NCBI GenBank assembly: GCA_959022495.1
Contig: CAUEYX010000029.1
Location: forward strand, 1 to 37,430
Reading direction: 5' to 3'
Source: an uncultured Lachnospiraceae bacterium
GTDB taxonomy: Bacteria; Bacillota; Clostridia; Lachnospirales; Lachnospiraceae
Length of the DNA stretch: 37,430 nucleotides
Shown here: positions 7,369-15,687 of the stretch, in pieces
Position numbering within the stretch: position 1 is the first letter of the stretch
Layout of the letters: every line of letters begins with the position of its first letter
The notes under the pieces: generated by a model
The model's input: only the letters and a program-made list of their open reading frames with translations
Databases searched by the model: none
Told to the model about the DNA's origin: nothing
Position numbers and translations under genes: made by a program

Positions 7369-8622
7369 TCACGACTCGCGGCCTCTGACCGCCTCCTGCT
7401 CAAGTTTCACATCTTTTTCCTGCATATACAAAAGCGTTTCCAGATTTTCGCCCTCTTCTTCCCTCTCTTTTTCTATCAGCAGCCGCAGACCTTTCCTGTC
7501 ATTGTCCGTCAGCTTCTTTGTATAGTTTTCATATGTCTCCAGTTCCCGGATCCCCATATGATACGTCCGGAAGGGAATGCCTGTTTTCTCACAGAGATCT
7601 CTATAAATGCGAAATCCGCCGACGTCAATGTCCCCAAAGTGAAGATACTTCGCATCAGGGATTTCCTGATACACCATGCGCAGCAATTCTCTTCGCACAG
7701 AATTGTGATATCCGCCGAGATAGATGATCATACCGGCTTCCTCTTTCCACCGGAAAAATGTCGTCAGATTTTCTATAGTGATGACTTTTTTTATGCTTTC
7801 TTTCCCGCAGATCCTGATCCTTTTGATATCTGCCCCGGAAATCCCGATCCCCTGCTCAAGCAGCGGCAGCTCTATGGCAGAACAGTCTTTTCCTGCTAAT
7901 AAGAGTTTCCCTTCGCCTTTAAAATATACGTAGTCAGGCGTCTTGTAGATTCTGTATTCGGAGAGAATGGCATCCGTATCCATATCGGAAAATTCCGGGC
8001 GGAAACGCCGCAGGATCTTGCCGATGACTCCTGACATTTCTTCAAATACTTTGGAATCTCCGAAATGACGGATAGAAAATTCCCGGATGTAGCAGGATTC
8101 TTCATTCGTTTCAACAGCAAAAAGTGCGGATAATATCCTTTCTGTCCTGTCCGGTTCCGATATATCCAGAAATTCTTTTACGGTTTTGCTCTCTTCAATT
8201 CTTTGCCGCGCATAAAGTACAAATGCACAAAGCACTGGTGTTCGCTCTGGTGTTTTCCTGCATCTGGACAGCCATTTATCCAGGATCTCCAGATGCCTGT
8301 TTTCATTCTCTTTTTTGGGCGTCCGTTTCAGGTAAGCATAAACTGATCCTACACGGTCTGTATTTAACAGAACTTTCTCAATGATATGTCCTTCTCTTCC
8401 CTTTTTCCATACGATGGTCAAAAGCCCTTTTCGCTCTGTTTCTTCCAGAGCGGCATGGATTTCATCGTAAGTAAGAGAGCTTTCGTTGAAATACTCCGGC
8501 ACTGTCCATTTGGTAAAGGGAAACGCGATCTGAACCTTTACTTTATTTTCTCCTCGTGAAAGCACGCTTTTTTCATAGGAATCTAAGAGCGCATTCAGGA
8601 TTTTCTCATCATACCGCGCCAT
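7369..8622 (-). CDS. jetD: Wadjet defence protein JetD (Toprim-type nuclease subunit)
   Basis: JetD is the nuclease of the Wadjet plasmid-restriction system; it cleaves circular DNA after the JetABC complex has extruded it. The 417-residue product has winged-helix-like N-terminal sequence and a C-terminal Toprim-like (DUF2220) half. Visible motifs are TIENLTTF with a candidate Toprim Glu near residue 284, IIYLGGYHNSVRRELL, and HFGDIDVGGFRIY with the Asp-x-Asp pair near residues 331-333. The tail LEQEA is typical. I chose the ATG at 8622: it overlaps the JetC stop by 14 bases and has GGAGGAG eight bases upstream, while the earlier ATG at 8655 has no good site. It is the last gene of the four-gene unit. 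Length and motifs suggest it is intact. Confidence 0.88.
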   Translation of the reverse strand: MARYDEKILNALLDSYEKSVLSRGENKVKVQIAFPFTKWTVPEYFNESSLTYDEIHAALEETERKGLLTIVWKKGREGHIIEKVLLNTDRVGSVYAYLKRTPKKENENRHLEILDKWLSRCRKTPERTPVLCAFVLYARQRIEESKTVKEFLDISEPDRTERILSALFAVETNEESCYIREFSIRHFGDSKVFEEMSGVIGKILRRFRPEFSDMDTDAILSEYRIYKTPDYVYFKGEGKLLLAGKDCSAIELPLLEQGIGISGADIKRIRICGKESIKKVITIENLTTFFRWKEEAGMIIYLGGYHNSVRRELLRMVYQEIPDAKYLHFGDIDVGGFRIYRDLCEKTGIPFRTYHMGIRELETYENYTKKLTDNDRKGLRLLIEKEREEEGENLETLLYMQEKDVKLEQEAVRGRES

Positions 8623-11600
8623 TGTAATACTCCTCCACATAGCTGACCTTTTCATCTGTCATCACAAGAAGTGTCTCCGACATCGCCGGACCGATATACT
8701 GGATCTTGTCCGGAGGAGCCGCGATGATGATCTGAAGAGGAAGTCTTCTTAAAAACTCCAGCACGCCTCCGATCCGCTCATCGTCCATGTTGTTAAAGGC
8801 TTCGTCGAACATCACAAGACCTGCCGCCTCTCCGCCGATATTATTGCTGTAGAGCTGGACAAAGGAAGCTGCCACTGTCACATAGAATGGTGTCTGGGTC
8901 TCACCGCCGCTCTTTTCTTCGCACACCTTAGAATAATAGGAATAGCTTCCGTCACTGTGGATGATCTTAATATCATAATCCATATAAGTCCGGTAATCCG
9001 TAAACTCGTCTAACGTCTTTGCATTATTTTCATTATTGATTGCCAGCCGTTCAAACAGCTCTTCGATCACTTCTTTATGGGTTTCATGGAAAATACCGCT
9101 GAAAATGGACTCGCCCTGCACGATATTAAAATCATCCATGATCATCTCATAATAATTCCGGTGCCGTTTGCTCGGCATATATAAAAATTCGTACTTTTCA
9201 TTGCTGAATGCAATGTCTTTCAGCGCCTTATTCAGTTCCTTGAACTCACTCTGCGCCTGTTTCATATTTTCCTGCAGCTTTGCCAGGAACTGCTCCCTGA
9301 ATTCTTCCTCCGCCGCTGCTCTTGCTGATTCTACTTTTTCCTCATATTCTAATATTTCAGACGTACGGAGCCGGTCATAGATCGCCGCGAACTCGGGGAA
9401 TCCCTCCATCGTTGCCGCCGCGCCAAAGCTGTGCTCCGTTTTATATTCCACCATCAGATTTCGCATCTGCTCTTCTCTGTTTTGCCTTACTGTCTCGTTT
9501 GCCTTTCGTGTTCTGGAAAAGTTTTCTTTAAACTGTCCAAAGGATTTATCTGAGGTCTGTTTATCATATTCTTTTTTCCACAGGATCAGCTCTTCTCCTG
9601 CCTCTGCGGCGATCCGGGCGGCATATGCCTGCTTTTCCGTCTTATTTGCCGTTTCAACGGCTATCTGTTCTGTTTTGGTTTCGATCATCTCCTGAATCCT
9701 GCCGATCCTCTGATTCAGGTCGCCTATCTGCTTTTCCAGATCTTTTCTGAGAGACTCCAATACCTGAAGCTGCAATTGCTTCTGGATAAATGTAGCATTC
9801 TTTTCCAGTGTCTTGATGTTGTCATCACATTTCCGGATTCCTGACCGGATACGGAACAGCTTCGGCAGGACCTCCAGCCTGTACTTTACATCCACATCAT
9901 GCTCGGCAGAGAGGGGCGACAGCATGGACTCCAGTGTATCATGCTTCTCATTTACTGCTTTTATCTCCTGATCCAGACGTTCTTTCTGAGCCTTTGCCTG
10001 TTCCAGCTGAACCTTAAATGCGTTCTTTCCGATAAAGGGCACGCTGAAGATCTCCGGTCTGATCGCGCTTGCCACCCGGTTCTGATACTTCATACATTCC
10101 TTTGTGATGGAAGTCTGGTATTTTTTCAGATCACTGTACCGCTCACACATAGTAACTTTTCCGAGGATCATATTGATGAACCGTTTGGCGTATTTGTTTT
10201 TTGACACCACAACTGACGCCAGGGTTCCCTCCGGCGTTTTATCGTAAGTTTCCATATTCTGGGTATTGATCAGCCCGACGCCGTATGCCTTTTTCTCTCT
10301 CCGGAGCCTGTCATAGATTCCCAGCGCGATATCAAAGTTCTCCGGCTCCACCAGAATGTAGAAACGCTGTGTATTCAGATATCCTTCCACCGCATTTCTC
10401 CAGCTCTCATTTGTGATCTCCAGAGTTTCACACAGTACACGCGGTTCTGGCTTTCTCCCGATTCTTGCAAATTCATCTCTTACTGCATCCAGCACGCAGT
10501 TCACTGCAGCCGGGTAGGTTAATTTCTTTCGCTCTAACCGTTCAATTTTATTCTTTAGTTCCTGTTTTTCTTCCTGCAGTCTCTCCTGCGCGGTCTTCAC
10601 CTCCGCCAGCTTGCCCTGCACCCTGCCATACATCTGCCCTTTATACTTGATGACACGTTCCGTGAGTTCTTTTATCCGGGCGATGTCATGTGTCTTATCC
10701 AGGTTCGCAAGTTCATGCTCATATTCCTTCATGCACTCGTCTACGTCTTTCACTTCCAGCAGCCGGTAAGCAGCATTCAAAGCCTGTTTCACACTGTGCT
10801 GCAATTCTCTTTTTTCTACAAGCGCCTGTTTCTCTTCCTCCTGCAGACGCTCTTTTTCTTTTTTCTGCTCTTCTAAGGCGATAAACTCCTGATTCTGCTT
10901 CAGTTCCAGCCGCAGATTTGTTTCCATCTGGAATTTTTCGTCCTTTTCTGCTGTTACAGACAGTAGTTCTTTTTCTGCATCTGCTTTTCGGCGTTCCTCT
11001 GTTCTTATCTCTCTTTCCAGATTTTGAATATGTTCTCTGGAAATGTCCACATCTGCCTGCGATAAGTAAAATTCATACATGCTGTCCTTTCTCATACATT
11101 CTTCCACATCACTGTGCAGATGGTCGATCTTTTCCAGCTTCTCCATCCTCTTTTTTACAGATTCGAGGGTTCTTTTCAAGTCCTGATAGGTGCGCACATT
11201 TTCCCGGAGGACTTCTATATTTACTTCTTTTTCATCCAGCACATAAGAATATACAAAGTCCTTGATATCATCAATGGGTTTAAACGCCAGCGCTTTGGGG
11301 ATCAGGCTGAAGAACTTGTCCTCGATCCTTCCGAACCTTGATTTGATCATTTTCTTTGCTTCTATCTGCGTCTTGCACCACTGGCGTATGGATTTGTTGG
11401 CGGCGCGGAATTCCGAGATTGACCGGGGAGTATTTCCCTTAAAGAACATCTCCTCTGTGATCCTTTTATTATCGATCAGGTATCTGCCTGTCGTCTCCTG
11501 GCCTTCAGAAGCAGAATCCACAACCGCCCCGACAATAAAATACCGCTCTTTGCTCTCCTCGTAAAACTCCAGGGCGATATGCGCGCTGATCTGCCCGGTG

Positions 11601-11848
11601 CGCTCATAAGGCCGGCTCTCTTTTCCCGTTTTACAGCGCACATATCCCGTCAGCTTCCTCTTGCCGTTTTCGTGCGCCGCCTTGTTAAACGCATTGGCAG
11701 AACAGGTGACCACAAATTGGATGGCGTCCAGAAGGGTAGACTTTCCGGCTCCGTTTTCACCGGAGATCAGCGTAGAATCTCCGAAATCGATGGTACAGTT
11801 TTCAAAGCGATGCCAGTTGATCAGCTTCATTCTCGTCAGTTTCTTCAT
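8609..11848 (-). CDS. jetC: Wadjet defence protein JetC (SMC/MukB-like ATPase)
   Basis: JetC is the SMC-like motor of Wadjet, related to MukB; its ATPase heads drive loop extrusion on plasmid DNA. The 1079-residue protein has Walker A GENGAGKST at residues 30-38, long Glu/Lys/Gln-rich coiled-coil arms (about 240-440 and 640-860) around a hinge-like region near 450-620, the ABC signature KSGGETQ at about 979-985, and Walker B LVMFDEAFNNMD near 1010-1021. These features place it with the SbcC/MukB-like JetC family. The start has AGGGGAAG upstream and lies within the 3' end of jetB (47-base overlap). An internal ATG at 11830 is a second possible start. All ATPase motifs look intact. Confidence 0.92.
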   Translation of the reverse strand: MKKLTRMKLINWHRFENCTIDFGDSTLISGENGAGKSTLLDAIQFVVTCSANAFNKAAHENGKRKLTGYVRCKTGKESRPYERTGQISAHIALEFYEESKERYFIVGAVVDSASEGQETTGRYLIDNKRITEEMFFKGNTPRSISEFRAANKSIRQWCKTQIEAKKMIKSRFGRIEDKFFSLIPKALAFKPIDDIKDFVYSYVLDEKEVNIEVLRENVRTYQDLKRTLESVKKRMEKLEKIDHLHSDVEECMRKDSMYEFYLSQADVDISREHIQNLEREIRTEERRKADAEKELLSVTAEKDEKFQMETNLRLELKQNQEFIALEEQKKEKERLQEEEKQALVEKRELQHSVKQALNAAYRLLEVKDVDECMKEYEHELANLDKTHDIARIKELTERVIKYKGQMYGRVQGKLAEVKTAQERLQEEKQELKNKIERLERKKLTYPAAVNCVLDAVRDEFARIGRKPEPRVLCETLEITNESWRNAVEGYLNTQRFYILVEPENFDIALGIYDRLRREKKAYGVGLINTQNMETYDKTPEGTLASVVVSKNKYAKRFINMILGKVTMCERYSDLKKYQTSITKECMKYQNRVASAIRPEIFSVPFIGKNAFKVQLEQAKAQKERLDQEIKAVNEKHDTLESMLSPLSAEHDVDVKYRLEVLPKLFRIRSGIRKCDDNIKTLEKNATFIQKQLQLQVLESLRKDLEKQIGDLNQRIGRIQEMIETKTEQIAVETANKTEKQAYAARIAAEAGEELILWKKEYDKQTSDKSFGQFKENFSRTRKANETVRQNREEQMRNLMVEYKTEHSFGAAATMEGFPEFAAIYDRLRTSEILEYEEKVESARAAAEEEFREQFLAKLQENMKQAQSEFKELNKALKDIAFSNEKYEFLYMPSKRHRNYYEMIMDDFNIVQGESIFSGIFHETHKEVIEELFERLAINNENNAKTLDEFTDYRTYMDYDIKIIHSDGSYSYYSKVCEEKSGGETQTPFYVTVAASFVQLYSNNIGGEAAGLVMFDEAFNNMDDERIGGVLEFLRRLPLQIIIAAPPDKIQYIGPAMSETLLVMTDEKVSYVEEYYNGAV

Positions 11849-12431
11849 CCGCTTTCTTCCCCTTTCTGTACAGCTCGAGCTTTTCGTAAGCCTGCTTGAT
11901 ATCCTCGATCCTGACTGCCATCATGATCGAATCATAAATGAGAACTCTGGATTCTTCATTGCCCAGATCCCGGTCAAGGATCTCGATCAACTGAAATCTG
12001 CGGAACATGGTCAATGCATTTCTCATGGTTGTCTTATCGATCATCTTATCCCGGATCTGAAGGCTTAAAAACTTATCCTGAATATCCCCTAGATTGATGA
12101 TCGCCTCATCGCTGGCGGACAGTTCCCTCTTCTTCTCATCATAGAGTATCCTTAAGATAAGCAGAATAATGGATTCGTACAATTTCAGATTCAACCGGTT
12201 ATAGTTCTGCGGATTGGTAAGCTGGATCACCCCGTCCTCTTCATTGATCTCAAGGCGGTATCCCAGCACAGACAGATATTCCCGGAATTCATTCCGGTAT
12301 TTGAGCACAAAATAATAATCCGCTTTATTTGTCACATTCCCCTTGCACAGAAAGCAATGACCAAGGAGCCGGTTGCATATCCGCTTAAATTCATCTTTAT
12401 CCTTTTGCAGCATATTTCCCAATAATTCCAC
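11802..12431 (-). CDS. jetB: Wadjet defence protein JetB (MukE-like kite subunit, DUF4194)
   Basis: The 209-residue protein sits in the JetB position and has the expected size. It shows the DUF4194-like pattern: a central INEEDGVIQLTN segment, LYESIILLILRILYDEKK, and a C-terminal winged-helix part (MRNALTMFRRFQLIEILDRD). In Wadjet, JetB is the kite-protein homologue of MukE and bridges JetA and the JetC heads. The start is GTG at 12431, preceded by GGAGG; its first base is the last base of the jetA TAG stop, so the two genes are translationally coupled. A start at the ATG seven codons later is possible. The assignment rests on neighbourhood plus family pattern rather than a single catalytic motif. 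Confidence 0.85.
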   Translation of the reverse strand: MELLGNMLQKDKDEFKRICNRLLGHCFLCKGNVTNKADYYFVLKYRNEFREYLSVLGYRLEINEEDGVIQLTNPQNYNRLNLKLYESIILLILRILYDEKKRELSASDEAIINLGDIQDKFLSLQIRDKMIDKTTMRNALTMFRRFQLIEILDRDLGNEESRVLIYDSIMMAVRIEDIKQAYEKLELYRKGKKADEETDENEADQLASL

Positions 12432-13810
12432 TACTGTTTCCTCCAGATCCTGAAATCTCTGAACCGGAATCCGTTTACCTCTTTTTCTTCTCCGGTCTCC
12501 ACACCATACCTCATATTTTTCCGCTGGCCGTACAGGCGCACATAGATGATCTTCACAAAATCCTCCACGTCAGACAGCGGCAGCTCAGTGGCGAGCATTT
12601 CTTTCCTCTCGCCCATGCACTCATCCACATAACGCCCGATCTTTTCGACACTTAAGATTTTCTGCATTTTCTCCACCATGCGGCGCATTTTCTCCTGGCG
12701 CAGCCTGCTGTCCGGCTCCCGGTTTATGATCTGCTGAGGTTCAAACGCTTTCTTTCCCTCAATCGGCGAATACAGTGAACTTTCATCTAGGAAGCCACAG
12801 CTGTAGATCCGCACAAGGTTGTCCAGGAATCCGATCTCATAGATGCCTCCGAGATCCATTTTCTCTTCATTCATTACTTCCTGGATTCCGACAAGAAGTG
12901 CCTTTAACTGTCCGCGGATATCTTCGTTCCCTGACAAAAGGAATCTGGCTCTGTTTATCGCCGCCCGCTGGTACTGCGTATTCTTCTGATTGATCTCATT
13001 TAAAATGTCGTCCATATTGCGGAATGCCTCGATAATCTCATGAAGATACCGGTAGACATTCTCCCTTGCCGTATCCACATCCGTCTCCTGTAATCCCGCA
13101 AGCTCCGACGCAGCCTTTTCTATATAGGAGCGGCTTTTGCTCCTGCTTTCCAGTCTTTCAATAATCTCCGGGCGGAATTTCGATACATTATCAGAGGTAA
13201 GAAGCCTGTGATACGCTTTATCTACGATATTAGTAATATAGTCATTAAACAGGGCGTCCATGATCTCCGCCACTGTACTGTGTTTCGTAAGTTCATCGAT
13301 GTAATGCTTAATATTCGAATTCAGATTCTTAAGTCCGGTGATCAGAAGATCCGTATTCTCCATGATCTGGAGCAGGACAACTCCCGGATTGTCTGTATTT
13401 CCTCTTACCAGACTATAGATCGTATAAATATATCCCTGGTATTCAATCTGCTTTCCGTCTTCAATCTCCAGCAGTGTCTTCATTACCCGCACGGCATATT
13501 CTTTAAAATTCACCCGCTGCACATAGCTTTTGTCTGTCTCGATTTCAATCCATCCGTAGTGCTCCAGTTTCCGCAGTATCCCGTTTGCTTTCCCTCTGCT
13601 GTCAGCCCCCGCGAAATCCTCCTCTACAATTTCCGCCGCCGCGGACTGTTCGAAGTAATACTGCAGTTCATCCGCGACCACTTCTCTTTCTATACCAAAA
13701 GAAAGCTGGTAATCCATAACGGAAAACAGCTTACAGATACATTCCCAGTATACAGTTTTATTCGGTGATGCAAGGGGAACAAAAAAGTTCCCCGGCAGGA
13801 CATGAAACAT
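12431..13810 (-). CDS. jetA: Wadjet defence protein JetA (MukF-like kleisin)
   Basis: The 459-residue protein begins FHVLPGNFFVPLASPNKTVYWECICKLF, a form I associate with the JetA-like DUF5716 type rather than DUF3375, so this may be a type other than classical type I; I could not assign the subtype with confidence. It is largely helical with a winged-helix-like N-terminal third (LRKLEHYGWIEIETDKSYVQRVNF) and a long helical middle, as expected for a kleisin that binds JetB and the JetC heads. The ATG at 13810 has GAGGAAA upstream. That ribosome site overlaps the end of the methyltransferase remnant. It is the first gene of the jetABCD unit and I see no strong promoter directly before it. Confidence 0.85.
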   Translation of the reverse strand: MFHVLPGNFFVPLASPNKTVYWECICKLFSVMDYQLSFGIEREVVADELQYYFEQSAAAEIVEEDFAGADSRGKANGILRKLEHYGWIEIETDKSYVQRVNFKEYAVRVMKTLLEIEDGKQIEYQGYIYTIYSLVRGNTDNPGVVLLQIMENTDLLITGLKNLNSNIKHYIDELTKHSTVAEIMDALFNDYITNIVDKAYHRLLTSDNVSKFRPEIIERLESRSKSRSYIEKAASELAGLQETDVDTARENVYRYLHEIIEAFRNMDDILNEINQKNTQYQRAAINRARFLLSGNEDIRGQLKALLVGIQEVMNEEKMDLGGIYEIGFLDNLVRIYSCGFLDESSLYSPIEGKKAFEPQQIINREPDSRLRQEKMRRMVEKMQKILSVEKIGRYVDECMGERKEMLATELPLSDVEDFVKIIYVRLYGQRKNMRYGVETGEEKEVNGFRFRDFRIWRKQ

Positions 13811-13813
13811 AAT

Positions 13814-14162
13814 TTAATTTCCTCTTTCATATGTATTCTGCATGACCGATCTTTGAAGCCACTCTTTTTCGCACAGTTGTTTTGCCAGTTCAAGCTCTTC
13901 TTTTTCCATGACTTTGGGACTTATATACGGGGGATTTCCTATGATCAGAGAGTATTTATCAGAAGACTGCATCGCATACTCAAGAAAATCCCGTTTCATT
14001 ACTGCTAATTTTTCACTCTGAAAGCGCGACGCACATCCTCAACCTTTTTTCAAACAGCTCTATGGCTTTTACTTCTCCGCTTATGGGAAGCAACGCAGAA
14101 AGGAACCTTCCATCTCCGACAGAAGGCTCTAGAACACTGCCTGAGGGTCCTCTATTTTCCAT
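13814..14162 (-). pseudogene. N6-adenine DNA methyltransferase remnant
   Basis: Two frames together give the core of a class I N6-adenine DNA methyltransferase. The first, from an ATG at 14162 that overlaps the EutP-like stop (ATGA), encodes GSVLEPSVGDGRFLSAL (motif I, SAM binding) and ends at a TGA at 14015. The second, shifted by one base, encodes KYSLIIGNPPYISPKVM (catalytic NPPY motif) and stops at 13814. The N-terminal region and everything after VMQNT are missing. The gene is therefore frameshifted and cut at both ends, and abuts jetA. Both pieces resemble Eco57I/HsdM-type modification enzymes. It cannot be an active enzyme unless a frameshift is programmed, for which I see no slippery site. 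Confidence 0.8.
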
Positions 14163-14692
14163 CAGTTACATTCTTCCGGGTAATCCACTCCCTCAGGAAG
14201 CGGGTCCCATTCATTCAATCCCAGCCTCTGTTTGAACTTGGCCTGCTCAATAGTCAGACGGGGAAGATCGTCATTTAAGTATTCCAGCAGTTCATCGATC
14301 CCTTCTCTCGTGACATTGTTCACCTTAAAAATGCGCTCGCACCCGGCGTTAATGAGCCACTGTCTCACCATGGGGATATTGGCATAAGGTGAATCTGTCT
14401 TTGTGATAATACCGATGAGCGGACGCTGTATAAAACAGCGGCTGCTGTCGCCGAATAAATTAAACGGTTCATCGGCGGCCTGGACGATCGCCACCACATC
14501 AGCCTCAAAAGAAAAACACGCCAGCCCCACGCTGAAACGTTTGGACTCTGCATATTCCCCCGGAGAGTCGATGGTGTCATCTCCCGTGTTGGTATATTGG
14601 GTTTTTACATAATGGAGCTCTTCTCCCTTGAGCGCCTGTGTCAGGGAAGTCTTGCCCGCTTCACTTCTGCCCATCAGAAATATTTTTTTCAT
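14162..14692 (-). CDS. EutP/PduV-type microcompartment-associated GTPase
   Basis: The 176-residue protein is a small P-loop GTPase of the EutP/PduV family. Motifs in order are GRSEAGKTSL (P-loop, residues 8-17), TIDSPGEY (G3 with D-x-P-G) and TKTD (G4), with LFGDSSRCFIQRPLIGIITKTD between typical of the family. EutP/PduV proteins accompany ethanolamine and propanediol microcompartments; some have acetate kinase activity or help position the shell. The ATG at 14692 has AAGGTGG upstream, and the gene lies 16 bases after the second shell gene. No cargo enzyme genes are nearby. It appears intact, though its stop codon overlaps the start of a methyltransferase remnant. Confidence 0.88.
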   Translation of the reverse strand: MKKIFLMGRSEAGKTSLTQALKGEELHYVKTQYTNTGDDTIDSPGEYAESKRFSVGLACFSFEADVVAIVQAADEPFNLFGDSSRCFIQRPLIGIITKTDSPYANIPMVRQWLINAGCERIFKVNNVTREGIDELLEYLNDDLPRLTIEQAKFKQRLGLNEWDPLPEGVDYPEECN

Positions 14693-14708
14693 ACTGCCAC
14701 CTTATTTC

Positions 14709-15137
14709 TCAGCTTCTGTGTATCGCGCACGTCTGAAAGCCCAGCGTTTCCCCAAAGAAACGCACAACTTCCTCCACCGCGGTCTGTACCTCCGCAAGCC
14801 CGCCGGTTAATATCAGAGTACCGCAGAACCGGTCCATAAAACCGATCTCCACATGCGCGCTTTTTACCGCCACATCCGCAGCCGCCACAACAGACTCCCA
14901 GGGAGTGAAACGGATCATTCCGATGGACTCTCCGGTATGGTCCTCTCCCTCGTGTACTCCGATATGCAGCGCCAGATTCTGATAAATGCGGACGTCGGAA
15001 GGACTGATAATATGGGCCAGGCAGACTTCTTTTCCCGGGACCCTCACGCGGGTCATGCGCAGCTTCTTCCCTTTCAGATGTTCATAATCATCGTGGAACA
15101 GCTTCTCCAGCAGTTCTTCTTTCGTCATTCGAGCCAT
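14709..15137 (-). CDS. BMC-domain shell protein, EutS/PduU type (long N-terminus)
   Basis: The C-terminal 95 residues form a circularly permuted BMC domain: GESIGMIRFTPWESVVAAADVAVKSAHVEIGFMDRFCGTLILTGGLAEVQTAVEEVV. These proteins form hexameric tiles of a bacterial microcompartment shell. An additional N-terminal stretch of about 25 residues (MARMTKEELLEKLF...) precedes the expected RVRVPGKEVCLAHII beta-strand. I chose the ATG at 15137 because GGAAG lies seven bases upstream; an upstream ATG at 15170 would overlap the preceding shell gene but has no ribosome site. It sits between the other shell gene and the EutP-like GTPase, all apparently one operon. Confidence 0.88.
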   Translation of the reverse strand: MARMTKEELLEKLFHDDYEHLKGKKLRMTRVRVPGKEVCLAHIISPSDVRIYQNLALHIGVHEGEDHTGESIGMIRFTPWESVVAAADVAVKSAHVEIGFMDRFCGTLILTGGLAEVQTAVEEVVRFFGETLGFQTCAIHRS

Positions 15138-15148
15138 TGCCGCACTTC

Positions 15149-15514
15149 CTATCTCTTTGTGATTTTGCACACTACATAGCCCAGCGAATCACGGAAATAA
15201 TCCACGATCTCGGTCAGAGCGGACGTAACATCCGATATCTCTCCCGTGATGATCAGCGTCCCGGTAAAGCGGTCTGCAAAACCAAGATACACATTCCCGC
15301 TTTTCACCGCAATATCCGACGCGATCACAGCGGATTCCGGCGGGGTCATATTCATAATCCCGATCGCCGATGATCCATAATCGAGCTGTGGGTTCAGCCC
15401 CAATTTCTGGTATATAATAGGTGCCGGACCGCCCATCACATGGGCAAACGTAATCTCTTTTCCAGCCACAGTCTCCTGTACAATTCTTATCTGTTCCTCA
15501 TGCTCATTCGCCAT
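15149..15514 (-). CDS. BMC-domain shell protein, EutS/PduU type
   Basis: The 121-residue protein is close in length and pattern to EutS: an N-terminal strand (IRIVQETVAGKEITFAHVMG), then AIGIMNMTPPESAVIASDIAVKSGNVYLGFADRFTGTLIITGEISDVTSAL and a C-terminal VDYFRDSLGYVVCKITK. That order marks the circularly permuted BMC fold whose hexamers carry a beta-barrel on one face. It is the first gene of a shell-shell-GTPase set and follows a strong promoter at 15608-15636. The ATG is preceded by GAGAGGAA. No signature enzyme (ethanolamine ammonia lyase, diol dehydratase, glycyl radical enzyme, aldehyde dehydrogenase) is encoded in the window, so the compartment it serves must be elsewhere. Confidence 0.9.
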   Translation of the reverse strand: MANEHEEQIRIVQETVAGKEITFAHVMGGPAPIIYQKLGLNPQLDYGSSAIGIMNMTPPESAVIASDIAVKSGNVYLGFADRFTGTLIITGEISDVTSALTEIVDYFRDSLGYVVCKITKR

Positions 15515-15607
15515 TGATCAAATTCCTCTCTTTCGGCACTCCTTCTGCCGGCCCTGCACACCGCTGATTCCCATGTGCTGCCGTGAAGACACTCTTATCC
15601 TTTCAAA

Positions 15608-15636
15608 ATCATACTATCAGAAAAATCTTCTGTCAA
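15608..15636 (-). promoter_or_regulatory. Near-consensus sigma-A promoter of the BMC operon
   Basis: On the minus strand TTGACA (15631-15636) and TATGAT (15608-15613) are separated by exactly 17 bases. The leader of about 85 bases to the ATG at 15514 contains a short CGGCA/TGCCG hairpin just before the ribosome site. This is the only strong promoter that I see before the genes from the first shell protein down to JetD. Confidence 0.75.
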
Positions 15637-15687
15637 GCTGAATTGGGGTTCCTTAAAATACAATCACAGCACTCTGCAATACAATCC

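Noticed and set aside
13814..13999. Short frame with NPPY as a complete small methyltransferase-like gene
   Set aside because: It lacks the SAM-binding motif, which is found in a different frame immediately upstream; the two together are a frameshifted remnant.
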